Part shown: piece by piece, positions 63,146-64,000 of the stretch
Layout: the number at the start of each line of letters is the position of its first letter
How positions within the stretch are numbered: the stretch's first letter is position 1
From: Nocardia brasiliensis ATCC 700358
GTDB lineage: Bacteria; Actinomycetota; Actinomycetes; Mycobacteriales; Mycobacteriaceae
Direction: 5' to 3'
Length of the DNA stretch: 64,000 nucleotides
NCBI RefSeq assembly: GCF_000250675.2
Contig: NC_018681.1
Coordinates: 5,518,001 to 5,582,000 of the forward strand
Made by a program: the position numbers and the translations under genes
Notes under the pieces: model-generated
Seen by the model: the letters and a program-made list of their open reading frames with translations, nothing else
Told to the model about the DNA's origin: nothing
Databases searched by the model: none

Positions 63146-64000
63146 CTACCCGGACTCGGGCTCGTGGCTATACCGAACCGACAGTTCGAATACTGCGCGT
63201 ACTCGTGTGCCCTTCGAACCTCGGGCCTGGTTGACCGTCTCGGGTTGCGCACTGCCCGTCCACGTTCCGGCAGCGAGATAGGTGAAGTATCCAGCCAGGC
63301 TTATGGCGGCGTGACGTATCTCGGAGTAGTGCACGGTGAACGTAAGCTGGCTGAGAACACCTGTCCCCGCAGCGACGGCGTGGACCAGTTTCGCGGGAAC
63401 GACGAATACGTCGCCGTCAGCGCCTAACAGCCAGTACGCCGACGTTGGACTGGTAGCGAGCAGATCGTCGAGTTGCGGGCGTTTGATGGACCACTTGTCG
63501 CCTCCGGCCATTCCTGTCGGCTTCAGAGTCTTCTTCACCTGTACGAACTCAGCGAAGGCCAGTATCAGCCGCCCTGGTACGTCTATGGTCACGACCAAGG
63601 CCAAGTCTGCGCCGACGAACTTTTCCTCTTTCTTCGGAATCGGGCGGAAGGCACCGACAAGGTCCGCACCGCCGCTGCCAAGCCTCGATTCAACCGCCCG
63701 GATCTGGCGCCGGTCCCGCAAAGTGGTTTCGATGCGGGTCATCAGGCTGCGCAGATGCCCTTCCTCCTCGGCTGCGGCGAAGTCCCGGAAATCATTCGCG
63801 AAGTCGGAAGTTGCGTCGGCAACAGCGTTGTACAGCGATGCCTCCAATTCGAGGTCGGACAGCCATGTGGCGCTCGGCTCGGCGAGTGGTCGCGGGAAGA
63901 CCCGTCGGCTGCGATCGAAGTGCCTGGCCAGTGCCGACGCGTGCATCGAGATCGACCCGTCACGATCGCTTCCGTCGATGATCGATGCCAGACCTTTTGC
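63146..64000 (-). CDS. Nuclease-like hypothetical protein, 5' end outside window
   Basis: At least 284 residues. The centre has GADLALVVTIDVPGRLILAF followed by EFVQVKK, the Asp...QxK/ExK spacing of PD-(D/E)xK nucleases, then SIKRPQLDDLLATSPTSAYW and FTYLAAGTWTGS. An ATG at 63946 could be a start but the frame stays open with good sequence to base 64000 (AKGLASIIDGSDRDGSIS before it), so the gene runs beyond the window. Such proteins occur in DNA-processing or restriction-like systems; the role is inference. Confidence 0.5.
   Translation of the reverse strand, partial: AKGLASIIDGSDRDGSISMHASALARHFDRSRRVFPRPLAEPSATWLSDLELEASLYNAVADATSDFANDFRDFAAAEEEGHLRSLMTRIETTLRDRRQIRAVESRLGSGGADLVGAFRPIPKKEEKFVGADLALVVTIDVPGRLILAFAEFVQVKKTLKPTGMAGGDKWSIKRPQLDDLLATSPTSAYWLLGADGDVFVVPAKLVHAVAAGTGVLSQLTFTVHYSEIRHAAISLAGYFTYLAAGTWTGSAQPETVNQARGSKGTRVRAVFELSVRYSHEPESG

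Noticed and set aside
1..64000. Possible CRISPR arrays
   Set aside because: No set of regularly spaced short repeats was found; the tandem repeats at 45900-47640 and 58015-58240 are coding repeats.
1..64000. tRNA or rRNA genes
   Set aside because: No cloverleaf with a GTTCGA-type T-loop box and no rRNA sequence was seen. A tRNA scan would be decisive.

Overview
The window is high-GC DNA from an actinobacterium of the order Mycobacteriales, most likely Nocardia or a close relative such as Rhodococcus or Gordonia. The signs are an Lsr2 nucleoid protein with its RGR motif, a resuscitation-promoting-factor-like cell-wall lysozyme fold, a WXG100-like secreted protein, an Ltp-type repeat protein, a MobF (TraA) relaxase, and frequent GTG/TTG starts behind AGGAG-type ribosome binding sites. 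The species call is inference.

Layout. 1-5.6 kb is ordinary accessory chromosome: an AraC regulator cut by the window edge, a StyA-like flavoprotein, a large LuxR ATPase regulator and a TauE/SafE permease. 6-9 kb holds a small unknown protein, a TetR regulator, an Rpf-like protein and an AT-rich SUKH-4-like immunity gene without its toxin. 9.4-12.6 kb carries lsr2 and small conserved genes, one of them frameshifted.

13-39 kb is a long, mostly + strand block that looks like the backbone of an integrated conjugative plasmid: two DUF4192 genes around a PP-loop (PAPS-reductase-like) gene, an orphan adenine methyltransferase, a DUF932 gene, a YraN-ComM pair whose key catalytic residues are changed, a ParB-like protein, a prim-pol primase, two DUF3085 paralogues, two single-strand-binding proteins, a zinc-ribbon protein, and a relaxase of about 2000 residues. 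The zinc-ribbon protein is homologous to a segment of the relaxase tail, which points to joint function in DNA transfer. Several genes in this block are followed by GC-rich hairpins.

39-45.6 kb contains a double-HIT protein, a type VII-secreted WXG100-like protein without a visible toxin domain, an FAD-linked oxidase, a DinB-fold protein and a secreted two-repeat Ltp protein. 45.8-50.8 kb is the most striking locus: a caspase - P-loop NTPase - WD40 protein of 1377 residues, overlapped by an alpha/beta hydrolase gene. This is the domain plan of a predicted NTP-dependent conflict (abortive-infection type) system.

51-61 kb is a mobile-element graveyard: an IS110 fragment with an internal stop, a Tn554-like tnpA-tnpB-tnpC module whose tnpB carries one in-frame amber codon, a PIN-domain protein with a tandem repeat tail, and an ISL3 transposase with a lost C-terminus. 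The last 3 kb returns to a DHDPS-family aldolase, a small P-loop kinase and a nuclease-like protein running off the edge.

Several genes look intact except for one single-base shift, three or four of them at short homopolymers (near 906, 12390, 16519, 53039, perhaps 42257). Either this DNA is decaying or the assembly has residual indel errors.
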